From: Oreohelix idahoensis
Lineage: Eukaryota > Mollusca > Gastropoda > Stylommatophora > Oreohelicidae
DNA length: 64,000 bases
Assembly (NCBI GenBank): GCA_024509875.1
Contig: JAMPIV010019874.1
Coordinates: 415,001 to 479,000 of the forward strand
Reading direction: 5' to 3'
Shown: positions 27,187-37,905 of the stretch, piece by piece
Position numbering within the stretch: the stretch's first letter is position 1
How the letters are laid out: each line of letters starts with the position of its first letter
Position numbers and translations under genes: made by a program
The notes under the pieces: model-generated
Database searches by the model: none
Seen by the model: only the letters and a program-made list of their open reading frames with translations
Told to the model about the DNA's origin: nothing

Positions 27187-29002
27187 CCACTAACATACAC
27201 ACACAGATAAGTGACGACAATTAGACGCACAAACGTGAAACTATATTAATGGAGTAGGGATATTGGGCTGAGCTGACCGACACAGGTAATTAAGTTTTAT
27301 GTTAAGTTTATTTATCATAAGAAAAACTTCACAACATCTATTATCTAAGATCAAAATATAAAAATCATAGGTTAGATAATTAATAAAGACATAGACACAT
27401 AAGTGCAATTCCCTCTGTTGAGACAAGATCCCGTTAGAAGTTATTAACCCCCAAAAGGTCAAAAGATTAGCACTATGGTATAGGATTTAACTATACTGTA
27501 AAGAACAGAGTTTTTCTAATTAATCTATCCTGAAATGAACAGTATGAGCAAACATAAGAAGGAGAAACAAAAAACAAAGTGAGTACATTAGTTATACAAT
27601 ATATGAATTATTCATCCCTGCTTTCTCTCGCTCTGACAAACATGTGATCACATTTTCATTCTCGCTTACCAAATAAGTGTTGACAACAGCTTGAACATAC
27701 CTCCATGCTCCAGGTAACAGATTCAGTGTCGGTTCTTTTGGCAAAGAAAGCCCCAGTTCCTCAAATGGCTGATTTATCGTCTTATTTGGTGAGCGCTTAC
27801 TTTGTTATTTATTATTATTGACTCTGTTCATGTCACAGCAATTAGTCCAGGTATGAAACACAACTTCGAGATCAAATGTCACAGTGTACAGTAGCTTGAG
27901 ATATTTGATAGTTAAATAGAATGTCAAGTAGATAAATCTTTTCTGGATAAATCCTCGCCACAACCCAAGTGGTCGGTAGTCGGGAAATGTTAAATTTGAT
28001 GTTCTTCGCCACAGTGGGCTGAATGTAGATGAAAATGCAAAAGAAATCTGGGTAACTTAATGTCCAGTTAAATTTTATTCTTATAGTGAAATATTTGCAC
28101 TTTCTCTCTCTCTCTGGGTGAGAACAAGAGAGCCGAACAGGTCAACCTTGAAGACCCGATCTTACTTAAGAATGTTTTTTTTTATTGTACTGTTGGACTT
28201 AGACCCGTTTTCTCAGATTAGACCGCTGGTAGATTTGGGTTTGTGACACGTACTGCGTATAGGAAGAAAAAGTATAAACATTTAACCACTACACCAATAT
28301 TCTATCCTAAAATTAACCCGCGCAGAATTATAATTTATTATACACTCGGTTATTTAACTATGAATAGAACTACACGTATATAGCTTATCTTATCGTTAAA
28401 AAAAACTGCCGTGAAATAAGCGCTAGTCATTTATAAAATTACTCAAAATTAATTAGAAATAAATATATATTTCTGAGTACTCACAATGAATAGTGCATTT
28501 ACTAGTCGATTAAAATATCTCTTACTGGTTAATAGCAATTAATTAAATCAACGCTACAGCCGGAATAATTTAGCTATAAATTATTTTAATTCTGCTAGCC
28601 AATTAACACAAAAATCCTAGAGAAATATAAATGACGAACTAACAATTAAATCACTCAAAATTCTAGTATACTATTTACCGCCACAGAAATATAACTATCT
28701 CCAATCGGAAAAACTAAGAAATTCCACTGGTATAATGGATCTAGAATTCGAAGCTAGACGTCTGAAAATTCTGTGGGTACTAGATAAACTGAGTTAGAAG
28801 GATTCGGTATATATATTAAATTGGCAGAAATTCGCTAGCTCTTGCGAAATATAACACCTTTGGGAAAATCTGTGGTCAAATTCTGAATGAAAGTTAAATT
28901 TGCCACTCTCGCCAACCGCTAGACGTTGGCCCACGAGCAAATCGTCTCTTTGAACTCGTCGTTCTGTAGCTTAATTACATTCCGAACAACCGGATGAGGA
29001 GT

Positions 29003-29041
29003 GGGGCGGGGTGGGGGGGGGGTGGGGGGGGGGGGGGGGGG
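29003..29041 (+). repeat. G-tract in LTR
   Basis: Almost pure G with single C, T and A interruptions, including 17 or more consecutive G. The homologous site in the 5' LTR remnant (about 30545-30560) has shorter G runs. It could form G-quadruplexes and may be unreliable in assembly. Confidence 0.9.
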
Positions 29042-29579
29042 TTGGACTTGTGATTATCTCCCCTTGATTTCTCAGATTAATTCCCCCCTGACCAATGTCT
29101 ACCGAAAGTACGTCTTAACTTATCGCCCTTGATTTTCTTCATTAGCTTATCTCCCCGTTTTCTCTCGCTACGTGCAATCCATCAAAGGTACAACTTTTGA
29201 ATAATCGCCATTGGTTCTACCAATATACAACCCGTTCCCTCTTTCTACACGCGTTCATAGTCTGCTTGTAAACATTCCTAGTGTCTATAAGACATGGAGA
29301 AACGAAAAAAATAGGCGTGGCTACAGTTATGAGTTTGACAAATATAGAAGTACGAAGGTTCTGCCTTAACAAAACGTGCATAACTAGTAAGCAAGCAAAG
29401 TGGAAAACAGGTGGAAGCAAAAAACGTGTTGATGTATGTAATATATTTACATAACTCTGTCACAGTACGTCCCCGCTTGAAGTTATGAAACCCCTTCATG
29501 TCTACTTTATGGAAATAGAGTTACCTATATCCGTAGCTTCCGGGTGACTGTTTTCTTCACTCTCATCTTCCTCCTCCTT

Positions 29580-30035
29580 CGTTGTCCAATTCCTACTCAT
29601 GAAGTCTGCTGCAACGTTTTCTTTCCCTGCAATGTATTCCGTGTGCGTTTGAAAGAGTGTCGCCGAGTTTGACATCGTTGAAAGATTCCGTGTGTTTGCA
29701 ATGGAAATTCCCTGCAACTATCGTCATCTTTAACATCTTCGGTAGTTATGGCGACCACCAGGAGATGTTCGGAGGACGGCACCGGTCTTTTCAAGTATTT
29801 CTTTAACAGATTTACATGGTAGACCTTCTCCTTTCCTTTAATAGAGATCTGGTAGTTAGCTCTTGAGATATTTTTAAGGACGGTAAACGGCCCTTGCCAT
29901 CCGATACGTAGTTTGTTGTTACCGGTTGGGAGTAGCAACAAAACTTTCGCTCCTGGTTGCAATTCTCTTTCGTTCGCGGCTTTCTTGTATCGTTTAGCGT
30001 GCTTTTCGTGGGCTCGCTTAAGGTTGGTCGTTGCC
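29580..30035 (-). pseudogene. gypsy-type integrase C-terminus joined to RNase H end
   Basis: Reading the - strand from 30035, the first part is an integrase C-terminal region of Ty3/gypsy type (ELQPGAKVLLLLPTGNNKLR, IGWQGPFTVLKN, YHVNLLKKYLKR). After a frame change near 29720 comes the end of an RNase H domain (TEYIAGKENVAADFMSR). Integrase therefore lies upstream of RNase H, as in the element at 58143-64000, but the RT between them is deleted. It is bounded on the left by the 3' LTR and on the right by an RTE fragment. Confidence 0.7.
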
Positions 30036-30287
30036 ATCACAAGAACAGCTATGCTTTGGACCCCTGAAGGAAAACGAAAGAGAGGCCGACCAAAAACAAC
30101 CTGGTGGAGGACTGTGGAGGCTGAGATGCAAAGAATGAACCAGAGTTGGGGCACTGTACGAAGGATGACCACCGACCGAGCAAAGTGCAATCAATTTGTT
30201 TTTGCCCTACAACACGCCACTAGGCGTGATGGTCACTGACTGCTTTGACGGTCGGCAGCTAAGGATCAAAGAAGAAGAAGAATAGAT
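30036..30287 (+). mobile_element. RTE-2 3' fragment
   Basis: A 5'-truncated piece with the coding end SRTAML-type block (agaacagctatgctttgg), KRKRGRPKTTWW, and an ACGCC-acta-GGCGT hairpin box (30214-30227), ending in a (GAA)n tail. It closely matches 42420-42676. It sits where the 5' LTR of the LTR element should continue. Confidence 0.85.
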
Positions 30288-31300
30288 CTAGAATTCGAAG
30301 CTAGACGTCTGAAAATTCTGTGGGTACTAGATAAACTGAGTTAGAAGGATGCGGTATATATATTAAATTGGCAGAAATTCGCTAGCTCTTGCGAGATATA
30401 ACACCTTTGGGAAAATCTGTGGTCAAATTCTGAATGAAAGTTAAATTTGCCACTCTCGCCAACCGCTAGACGTTGGCCCACGAGCAAATCGCCTCTTTGA
30501 TCTCGTCGTTCCGTAGCTTAATTACATTCCGAACAACCGGATGAGGGGGGAAGGGGGGGGATAACTTGTGATTATCTCTCCCTTGATTTCTCAGATTGAT
30601 TCCCCTTGACCAGTGTCTACCGAATGTACGTCTTAACTTATAACCCTTGATTTTCTTCATTAGCTTATCTCCCCCTATTTTCTCGCTACGTGCAATCCAT
30701 CAAAGGTACTACTTTTGAATAATCGCCCTTGGTTCTACCAATATACAACCCGTTCCCTCTCTCTACACGCGTTCATAGTCTGTATGTAAACATTCCTAGT
30801 GTCTATAAGACACGGAGAAACGAAAAAAATAGGCGTGGCTACAGTTATGAGTTTGACAACTATAGAAGTACGAAGGTTCTGCCTTAACAAAACGTGCATA
30901 ACTAATAAGCAAGCAAGGTGAAAAACAGGTGGAAGCAAAAAACGTGTTGATATATGTAATATATTTACATAACTCTGTCACACTTTGTTATAATACTTCT
31001 GTTTGTGACATTTTGAAACTTTACCCTTGGATATTCTCATGAGGAACAATTATAGAAGAATTTTAATGAATACTTTTCCTCTAATTTTTCACCGGCTTCT
31101 TCTTTTGTCCTCCATTTTACCTTGAATAACTAATCATTTTTCAATGAAAGCTTTTATACTTGAAGCACAAGAGTAAAGCACATCCATTTACCTTCAGTTT
31201 CATATACAACAACAAAGTTATTTATGAATATGAACATTTAAAAAAAAATTATTTCCAAACAACAACAAAAACGCATTGGGGTGGCCATTTTTGTTTTGGC

Positions 31301-31752
31301 CAAACCCACTATTTTTGCTTGGGACTGAAAGAGTTAACTAATGCTAATGGGAAATAACTCCAAGTGAATGTGCGGAACGATTGGCATCTTTTGGAGATTA
31401 ATCCTACAAGACTCATTGTTTACAAACACGTGTGTCACTTCTGGTACCAGTAGTGGGGCTTTTTAAAAAAAAAATATTTGGTGCTGTCAATCAAGTTGTT
31501 TGACACAATCTGAGTGAAGTAGGTCATGTGCGGGTTAATTGTCCGATAGCATTTCCGAAGGGGTAGAACTGGATCAGTGAGCTTATAATGCCATGTAAGT
31601 CTACGATACCATAGTGTAAAAAGTGGCCAGTTGGTAGTCCAAATGCTAGCTGCAAGTCATTTTCTGTAGGCCTACATTGTTTGCTTGTTAAATCTCACTG
31701 TCGTCAGCTGTAAGCGAGTTAAAAGAAAAAAAAAAAGTATCGAACGATATAG
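31301..31752. other. Unassigned DNA
   Basis: No gene or repeat recognised; short A-runs only. Confidence 0.4.
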
Positions 31753-31763
31753 ATGCAGTAGTA

Positions 31764-32257
31764 ATAATAATAATAATAATAAATTCTTTAAGCGCCAAAC
31801 ACGGCGCATAAGGCAGAAACCAGTGCTCTCCAGGTTGTTCGTTGTGACGCCACTCCTCTTAGCTCTTGCACATTATTTAGGCCCAACGTTCTTCCTTCTC
31901 TTATTATTGTTCTTCTGAGTGTTTCTTTTGGTCTTCCTTTTTTCCGCTTACCCTCAGGAACCCAAGTGAGCGCTTGTAGTGGTATTCTGTTGTTTTGCAT
32001 TCGTAGGACATGACCGATATATGACCATCGTCTTTTCCTTATATAGTCGGAGACATATTTCTGCCTAGAGTCTTCTCTTATTTGTCGATTAGTCTTGAAT
32101 TCTTTCCAACTGATGTTCATGAGTTTTCTAAGACATTTGTTCTCGAATGTATTCAGCTTGTTCTCCAATGATTTTGTTATTTTCCAACTCTCACAGCCGT
32201 ATGTTAACACTGAGATGACATTTGAATTAAACAGACGAAGCTTGGTATGTATATTCA
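31764..32257 (-). mobile_element. RTE-3 copy A, 5'-truncated
   Basis: On the - strand it encodes the C-terminal part of an RTE reverse transcriptase (LTYGCESWKITK, RRWSYIGHVLRMQNN, PEGKRKKGRPKETLRR) and ends in a (TAA)n tail at the low-coordinate side. A perfect 11-bp TSD, atgcagtagta, flanks it at 31753-31763 and 32258-32268. It is nearly identical to the corresponding part of 34815-36072 (two differences noticed by eye). Confidence 0.93.
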
Positions 32258-32522
32258 ATGCAGTAGTACTCATACACAATACAGATATACCAGTAGACTA
32301 AATCTCTTGAATGTGTAGGCTAATATCCTTTGTGTTCTCGAAAGTTTTATCATAAATCAGCACTTGAACAGGTTGTTTTTAAAGATTACGGCTCATTATT
32401 ACTATCATCAAACCGTTATCATATCGAGGTTTCTATATGCCGCAACCAGCTTCGAAAATTCGTATTGAGTAGAACTATTGTGTCCTAACAGGCACGAGAA
32501 ATGGGATGTTTATTCATGTTCC

Positions 32523-32680
32523 TCTTACATTTTAACAAGAAATGTTCTATATTATTGACTCGAAGACATCCTGCACAGTAAGGTTCTTCTATTCAGGCTA
32601 TTTCAGAATAGAAGAACCTTACTGTGCAGGATGTCTTCAAGACAATAATATAGAACATTTCTTGTTAAAATGTAAGAGAT
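32523..32680. repeat. Long hairpin in LINE-D sequence
   Basis: Arms of about 70-80 bp (left about 32523-32594, right about 32606-32680) are reverse complements over, for example, acatcctgcacagtaaggtt and its mirror, separated by an 11-bp loop. The right arm is LINE-D coding sequence; the left arm is an inverted duplicate of it. The region 32269-32522 before the hairpin has no gene. Confidence 0.9.
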
Positions 32681-33190
32681 ATGAACAAATGAGAATACCA
32701 ATATTAGATTATTTGCAAGCATCCAACTTACCTATAAATATGGAAGAGGTGTTAAGAATAGACAGACCTAGAGAACTGCACAATATAGTCAAACAATATT
32801 TAAGACGAACAAATGTTAGTATATAGTGGCTGGGAATGTGAAGGTCTGATGCTGTTCTTACAATGCATATGACTTTTAACAGATGAAAGTCAATTAAATA
32901 TCTGTTAAAGTCAGTTATATAACTGGAACCACCAGGCCTTTACACCCCTCCAGTTTAATATTATTCTTGTTCAGAGTTTCTTCTTGATTTTATTTGTTTT
33001 TGTTTTGTTTATTTATTTAACGTATAAGCATAATTGTGATTGTCCCTATTTACAATGATTTGACAAATGTGATGCCACTTTCTCATATCGGCAGTTCATA
33101 TTATTTGGAATTGAAAACAATAAATATCCTAATTATAACCCATCAGAGGTTGAACGGTATATTTTTCTTCATTAATTTTTTTTTTTTTTT
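32606..33190 (+). pseudogene. LINE-D 3' end, copy 1
   Basis: The coding part (to a stop at 32824-32826) has a zinc knuckle typical of the C-terminus of RNase H-bearing LINEs: CAGCLQDNNIEHFLLKCKRY, followed by EVLRIDRPRELHN. About 360 bp of 3' UTR and a T-rich tail follow. It is the same family as 37906-38450 and the tails at 10588-10780 and 34100-34155. It is truncated on the 5' side at the hairpin. Confidence 0.75.
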
Positions 33191-33242
33191 TAAAACGAGA
33201 AATGGACTGGATCAGCTAACCTATCTTATACAAACTTCGTAA

Positions 33243-33526
33243 CATTAATCAGGAATGGAGCAAGGTTCTCAAACAACGAGGACTCTAAAACTGGACAGTG
33301 AAAGCCAGTTGGAAACTTACTTGCATCCAGAGCTGGTGCCAGGAACATGAATAAGCATCCCGAGATGGGAGGAGCTATGCTGGCAGCATTGGAGATTAAA
33401 GTAGCCTACCCTATTCATTTTGCTGTTAGCGTTGTGGGGAAGATGAGATATAAATCAGCGTTTAGGGACAATGACATATAGAAACGGGCAGGAACAGCAA
33501 TATTGAACACAAAGAGGGAAGTACAT
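33243..33526. other. Unassigned DNA
   Basis: No gene recognised between the LINE-D tail and the minisatellite. Confidence 0.35.
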
Positions 33527-33776
33527 GCCCTAAGAGGAAGGTAGAATGATCCTTGGGTAGGGTTACCAGACATCCTGCCCTAAGAGGAAGGTAGAATGAT
33601 CCTTGGGTAGGGTTACCAGACATCCCGCCCTAAGAGGAAGGTAGAATGATCCTTGGGTAGGGTTACCAGTCATCCTGCCCTAAGAGGAAGGTAGAATGAT
33701 CCTTGGGTAGGGTTACCAGATATCCCACTCTAAGAGGAAGGTAGAATCATCCTTGGGTAGGGTTACCAGACATCCC
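33527..33776 (+). repeat. Minisatellite, 50-bp unit, five copies
   Basis: taagaggaag recurs at 33531, 33581, 33631, 33681 and 33731. Each unit contains gggtagggttaccagacatc, which resembles a hAT terminal sequence. The DNA from 33777 to 34085 is AT-rich and partly repeated at 38460-38573. Confidence 0.95.
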
Positions 33777-34099
33777 GCAAAATGAGGACCCGTGCTCCTT
33801 ATTTTACACCCTTGCCCTGTTCTCCGTCTGGCTGGCATTGCAAAAAGGTGATCCGGGTTTTCACTGCTGTTTAAAATTTAAAACCTTTGGAACCTTCAAG
33901 TTTACATAAATCACAATATTCTTTAAAGATTTTAAAATTTGTGTTGCCTGTTTCTAAGTTTCAACTTGTTATTTGTTACTATTACCACAGTATATTCTTC
34001 GAATTTGGAACTGTCATTTGATATAAAATTATTATTTTAAAGTTCGCAGAAAAGTTTGCCTGGATTGGGGAAGCTAGTTGAAAGATTTTTTTTTATTAT

Positions 34100-34155
34100 T
34101 AAAAGAATTAATACCCCTTTTAACCTGTGATGGGTTATAATTAGGATATATAGTG
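34100..34155 (-). mobile_element. LINE-D 3' tail, copy 2
   Basis: It matches the LINE-D tail (aacctgtgatgggttataat then taggatatat). It is the end of the - strand LINE-D copy that resumes at 34491-34814 and 37906. Confidence 0.65.
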
Positions 34156-34490
34156 TTGCTAATTCTTCTTCTTCTTCTTCTTCCTCGTTCGTCCTGAAAA
34201 GGACGTTGGTTGCGTTGTGTCTGTTTACAGCGGAGCTGCGATATCTGCGCCTTTCGGCCGGCACATCCGATTTCAGCACGGTATTTTTTGGGACCGGGTT
34301 TGCCTTCCCTCTTCGATCCCTACTCTCTCAGCCAGACTGCAGTGATGCAGCCTGTTTCCAGGATCACCACATGGAGGTGGAGTAGGGTCTTGGTCAGCTC
34401 TGGTTCGCTGACCCTGACGCAAGCAGTCAAGCTATGAGTCGCTGACTGCATTCTCTATTGCTGCATCTTTGGGTCCCGTGTTGCTTATTC
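34156..34490 (-). mobile_element. RTE-like non-autonomous element
   Basis: The low-coordinate end is a (CTT)n tract, i.e. a (GAA)n tail on the - strand, as in the RTE-2 family. The body has a GC-rich leader-like sequence (cagcctgtttccaggatcac). No coding frame is convincing. It interrupts the LINE-D 3' UTR. Confidence 0.45.
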
Positions 34491-34814
34491 AAAATAATAA
34501 TTTTGATTTTCGATATCTGATCATGGCACCATTTTGCCCTTCCAATTAGTTTAAATATAGAAAATTAAAAGTATCAAATTGTGTGGATGTGTGTGTATGT
34601 GTGATTTCACTGTGTCCTAAAATGGTAGTCTTTCATACCTGTCATATTGTTTATAAGGAAAAGAAGGGTGGAAAGGCCCAGGGTGTTTGATATGACACCC
34701 ACTTCATTATTCATCTGTCATTATCAGTATGCACTTAGAGAACCTCACCAGACCCTCACTTTCCCACCATACCCTCACTAATCCTTACATATAAATTGCT
34801 GTTCTTGTTATATA
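34491..34814 (-). mobile_element. LINE-D 3' UTR, copy 2
   Basis: On the - strand this follows 32823-32960 of LINE-D copy 1 in order, with blocks such as gaaagtgagggtctg and gggcctttccacccttc (copy 1: gaatgtgaaggtctg, aggcctttacacccctcc). It is diverged. Confidence 0.55.
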
Positions 34815-36072
34815 ATAATAATAATAATAAATTCTTTAAGCGCCAAACACGGCGCATAAGGCAGAAACCAGTGCTCTCCAGGTTGTTCGTTGTGACGCCA
34901 CTCCTCTTAGCTCTTGCACATTATTTAGGCCCAACGTTCTTCCTTCTCTTATTATTGTTCTTCTGAGTGTTTCTTTTGGTCTTCCTTTTTTCCGCTTACC
35001 CTCAGGAACCCAAGTGAGCGCCTGTAGTGGTATTCTGTTGTTTTGCATTCGTAGGACATGACCGATATATGACCATCGTCTTTTCCTTATATAGTCGGAG
35101 ACATATTTCTGCCTAGAGTCTTCTCTTATTTGTCGATTAGTCTTGAATTCTTTCCAACTGATGTTCATGAGTTTTCTAAGACATTTGTTCTCGAATGTAT
35201 TCAGCTTGTTCTCCAATGATTTTGTTATTTTCCAACTCTCACAGCCGTATGTTAACACTGAGATAACATTTGAATTAAACAGACGAAGCTTGGTATGTAT
35301 ATTCAATGATCGTAATTTCCAAATGTTAGATAATCTATTGAAGGCGCTAGCTGCCAAAGCAATTCTAGTATGGATTTCTCTTGTTGTGTCACCATCCTGA
35401 GTCATTTTACTGCCTAAATAATTGAAACTTTCAACTTTCTGTAGTTTTTCCCCGTTCAAGATGATATCAAAGGTCTCGTTAGAAAAGTTCATAGCTTTAG
35501 TTTTAGAGGCATTTATTTGGAGACCAATTTTAACCGAGAGATGACACAAATTATTTATTGCTTCTTGGGATTGTCTTGGTGTTGAACTTAAGAATGCTAC
35601 ATCATCTGCGAAATCCAGGTCCCCCAGGAATTTTCCATTTGTCCATTTTATACCCAATTGTTCATTGTGGGTATAGTTTCTCATAACCCAATCAATAGCT
35701 ATTCCAAAAAAAGTAGTGGTGACATAATACAGCCTTGTTTCACCCCTGTTTCTACTGTAAACCATTCTGTATTCCCTTTATTTGTTCTAACACAACATCT
35801 TGCATTGTCATATAGCGCTTTGATTATATTCACATATTTTGTTGGAAAACCATAGATTGTAAGTATCTTCCACAATGATGGGCGGTGTAGACTATCAAAG
35901 GCTTTTTGAAAATCGACGAAGGTGATAATAAGTGGCGATTGCCTTTCCACTGATTCTTCTATAATTGTTCTTAGTGTGAATATTTGATCAATACATGATC
36001 GTTTCGGCCTGAAACCCGCTTGTTCTTCTCTGATCTTTTCGTCAGCATGCAATTTAAGTCTTTCTAACATCA
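34815..36072 (-). pseudogene. RTE-3 copy B, reverse transcriptase fragment
   Basis: A 1.26 kb 5'-truncated RTE copy with a (TAA)n tail at 34815. The 12-bp TSD tcttgttatata lies at 34803-34814 and 36073-36084. The - strand protein starts inside the RT fingers (EEQAGFRPKRSC), then FVDFQKAFDSLHR, GVKQGCIMSPLLF, FADD, FNYLGSK and the C-terminal GKRKKGRPKE block. A single frameshift in the A-run at about 35702-35708 separates the two open frames (36073-35699 and 35765-34836). It would be an inert insertion because the 5' end and endonuclease are missing. Confidence 0.93.
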
Positions 36073-36381
36073 TCTTGTTATATACTGAAGCACATTAAAA
36101 ACGCACCACTATTATATATACTGATGCCGAGAAGCTGGAAAAAAAAAAATGTGGGAGTGGATTTTCCCCATGTTTGTCATGAGGTAGAGAGCGAATGGCT
36201 GCTGGAATGGAAAGTGCATGATTCAACCGACGGGTTTGTGTACAGACTACATGAAAACAATGAAAGTTACACGTGCAACACGATTCCCAACAGCTATGAC
36301 CCTGAAAATGTATACGCGTTGTGGCAGTATACTCGATATAAAAAGGCCGTTGAGACAAAACACCCAGTACATGTGCTTGAA

Positions 36382-37395
36382 ATGCCACGACTATCTGAAA
36401 ACAACAGCCAACGAGCCATTGGTATGTTGGAGACCGGAATGAGCTCGCGGGCCATTGCCAGAAGGATGAATTGACACCACAGCACTATTGTACGTCTCAA
36501 TGAACGTTACGGAACCACTGGCAGTGCCCGGGATAGACTTCGGAGTGGCCAACCACGAGTTACTACCCCTGCGCAAGATCATCATATTGTGCTGAGTCAC
36601 CTAAAGAATCGTTCTCTCCCGGCAAGTCAAACAGCAAGAGCAATAGTGGGTAGACGTGGGCAAGTCTCTCGAATGACAGTCATACGACGACTCAGAGATA
36701 CAGGCCTTACTGCAAGACGACCTTATGTTGGGCCAAACTTGACTCACAGACATCATCAGCAGCACCTGCAATGGGCAGAGCAACATGTCAGATGGACTAG
36801 ACTGCAGGGGAATGCTGTCCTATTCACAGACGAGAGCAGATTCAACATATCCTTTGCTGATGGACGTATGCGGATTTGGCGACGGTGTGGAGAGCGCTTT
36901 GCAGATTGCTGTGTTCGTCAGCACAACCGATTTGGAGATGGCAGTATTCTCATTTGGGGAGGATTCAGTTTTCACCATCGCTTGCCTCTTCACGTCTTCC
37001 GTGGAAATGTTAATGCTGTGACATATCGAGATGAGGTTCTGGATGCATTGGTTGCTCCTGCGTTCACAAATTATCCAGACTTGCAGCTTCTCCAGCAGGA
37101 TAATGCACGTGCACACACCGCATGCATTACGCAGCAATATCTACAGCAGCAGAACATTGTGACCATTGATTGGCCTGCCCTATCACCAGACATGTCCCCT
37201 ATAGAACATCTGTGGGACGAGCTTGGACGCAGAGTCTACAGGCAAGGTTCTCCATCTAATCTGCAACAGCTCGAAGCTGCTCTTACACGTGAATGGGACT
37301 TGATTCCCCGGAATTTCCTTCAGAGACTTGTGCGTTCTATGCGGAGCCGCTGCCAAGCTTGTTTGCAAGCACACGGTGGACATACCAGATACTGA
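36382..37395 (+). pseudogene. Tc1 transposase copy 3, nonsense in HTH
   Basis: The start at 36382 (MPRLSENN) and codon 11 are intact here, but a TGA at 36472-36474 replaces the Cys codon of copy 2 in the first helix-turn-helix. From 36475 the frame is open to the stop at 37393-37395, with the catalytic residues (FTDES, QDNARAH, SPIEHLWDE) all present. It differs from copy 2 at only a few codons, for example PDMSP for PNMSP. Confidence 0.93.
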
Positions 37396-37613
37396 GGATA
37401 GTGTGAATGAATTTTTTTATTGGTTGCATTTTTTGTTTTCTCCCTTGCCTGCACATAATGCAATGAATTTCATAACAATCAAATGTAAAAATTAATGACC
37501 AGCATGGATTCATAGGAAAATGAATAAAGATTCCAAATATGTAAACTTGTAAACACTTATATTTACATTTCACGCTCTGTTCCTGGATTATACAGGTGGT
37601 GCATTTTTAATGT

Positions 37614-37890
37614 AAGGTAAAAAGTAAAGGAACCCGTTACACGCCCATTGAGGCATATTGGGAATATGGTGTTAGGCCCATATTATCTTGACCGTCGGCA
37701 CACGAGGGGTGATGTGGTCGGCATCACGCCGGCCGCCTTAACCTTCCCAGAGTAGCTCTGGTACCCATTTGGGGCTGGGTCAACCCAGGAGCCGTTTGTG
37801 GCCTAAAAATTTTCCGCCTCGTCTGGGGATCGAACCATAGACCACTGCGCTAGGAAGCCAGTGCACTAACCACTATGCTACCGCGGCTCC
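37614..37890 (-). mobile_element. tRNA-derived SINE, family 2
   Basis: The head lies at the high-coordinate end on the - strand: ggagccgcggtagcatagtg with A box tagcatagtgg and B box ggttcgatccc. The tail reaches 37614. A 4-bp TSD, atgt, lies at 37610-37613 and 37891-37894. It inserted into the right terminal repeat of Tc1 copy 3. It is unrelated in body sequence to SINE family 1. Confidence 0.9.
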
Positions 37891-37905
37891 ATGTGCTTCA
37901 GTATA

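Larger units (their letters stand above)
26883..29464 (-). repeat. 3' LTR, 2.58 kb
   Basis: It runs from tgtcgta to ctgtcaca on the + strand, i.e. TGTGACAG...TACGACA on its own strand. Its right 0.7 kb matches the 5' LTR remnant at 30288-30982 closely. It contains a (TA)n tract (27096-27181) and a long G-rich tract near 29003-29041, both expanded relative to the related copies. No gene lies in it; the short ORFs at 27039-27462 and 29217-29499 are not protein-like or are repeat translations. Confidence 0.85.
26883..30982 (-). mobile_element. Decayed Ty3/gypsy-type LTR element
   Basis: The whole unit is flanked by the 5-bp TSD ctttg (26878-26882 and 30983-30987). On the - strand it consists of a 5' LTR remnant (30288-30982), an RTE fragment in opposite orientation (30036-30287), a short coding remnant (29580-30035) and a complete 3' LTR (26883-29464). 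The primer site, gag, protease and most of pol are gone. Confidence 0.88.
36083..37903 (+). mobile_element. Tc1 transposon copy 3, carrying a SINE
   Basis: It has the same termini as copy 2, with TA flanks at 36081-36082 and 37904-37905. The right terminal repeat is split by SINE-2 (37614-37890), so it reads tttttaatgt, then SINE, then atgtgcttcagta. The target of the Tc1 copy was LINE-D copy 2. Confidence 0.94.

Noticed and set aside
27039..27230. ORF with a Tyr-Ile repeat protein
   Set aside because: It is a translation of the (TA)n microsatellite.
33527..33776. A CRISPR-like array (regular 50-bp spacing)
   Set aside because: There are no unique spacers between repeats; the unit is a plain minisatellite in an animal genome.
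37810..37890. A tRNA gene on the - strand
   Set aside because: It is the head of SINE family 2, bounded by a 4-bp TSD inside a Tc1 terminus.
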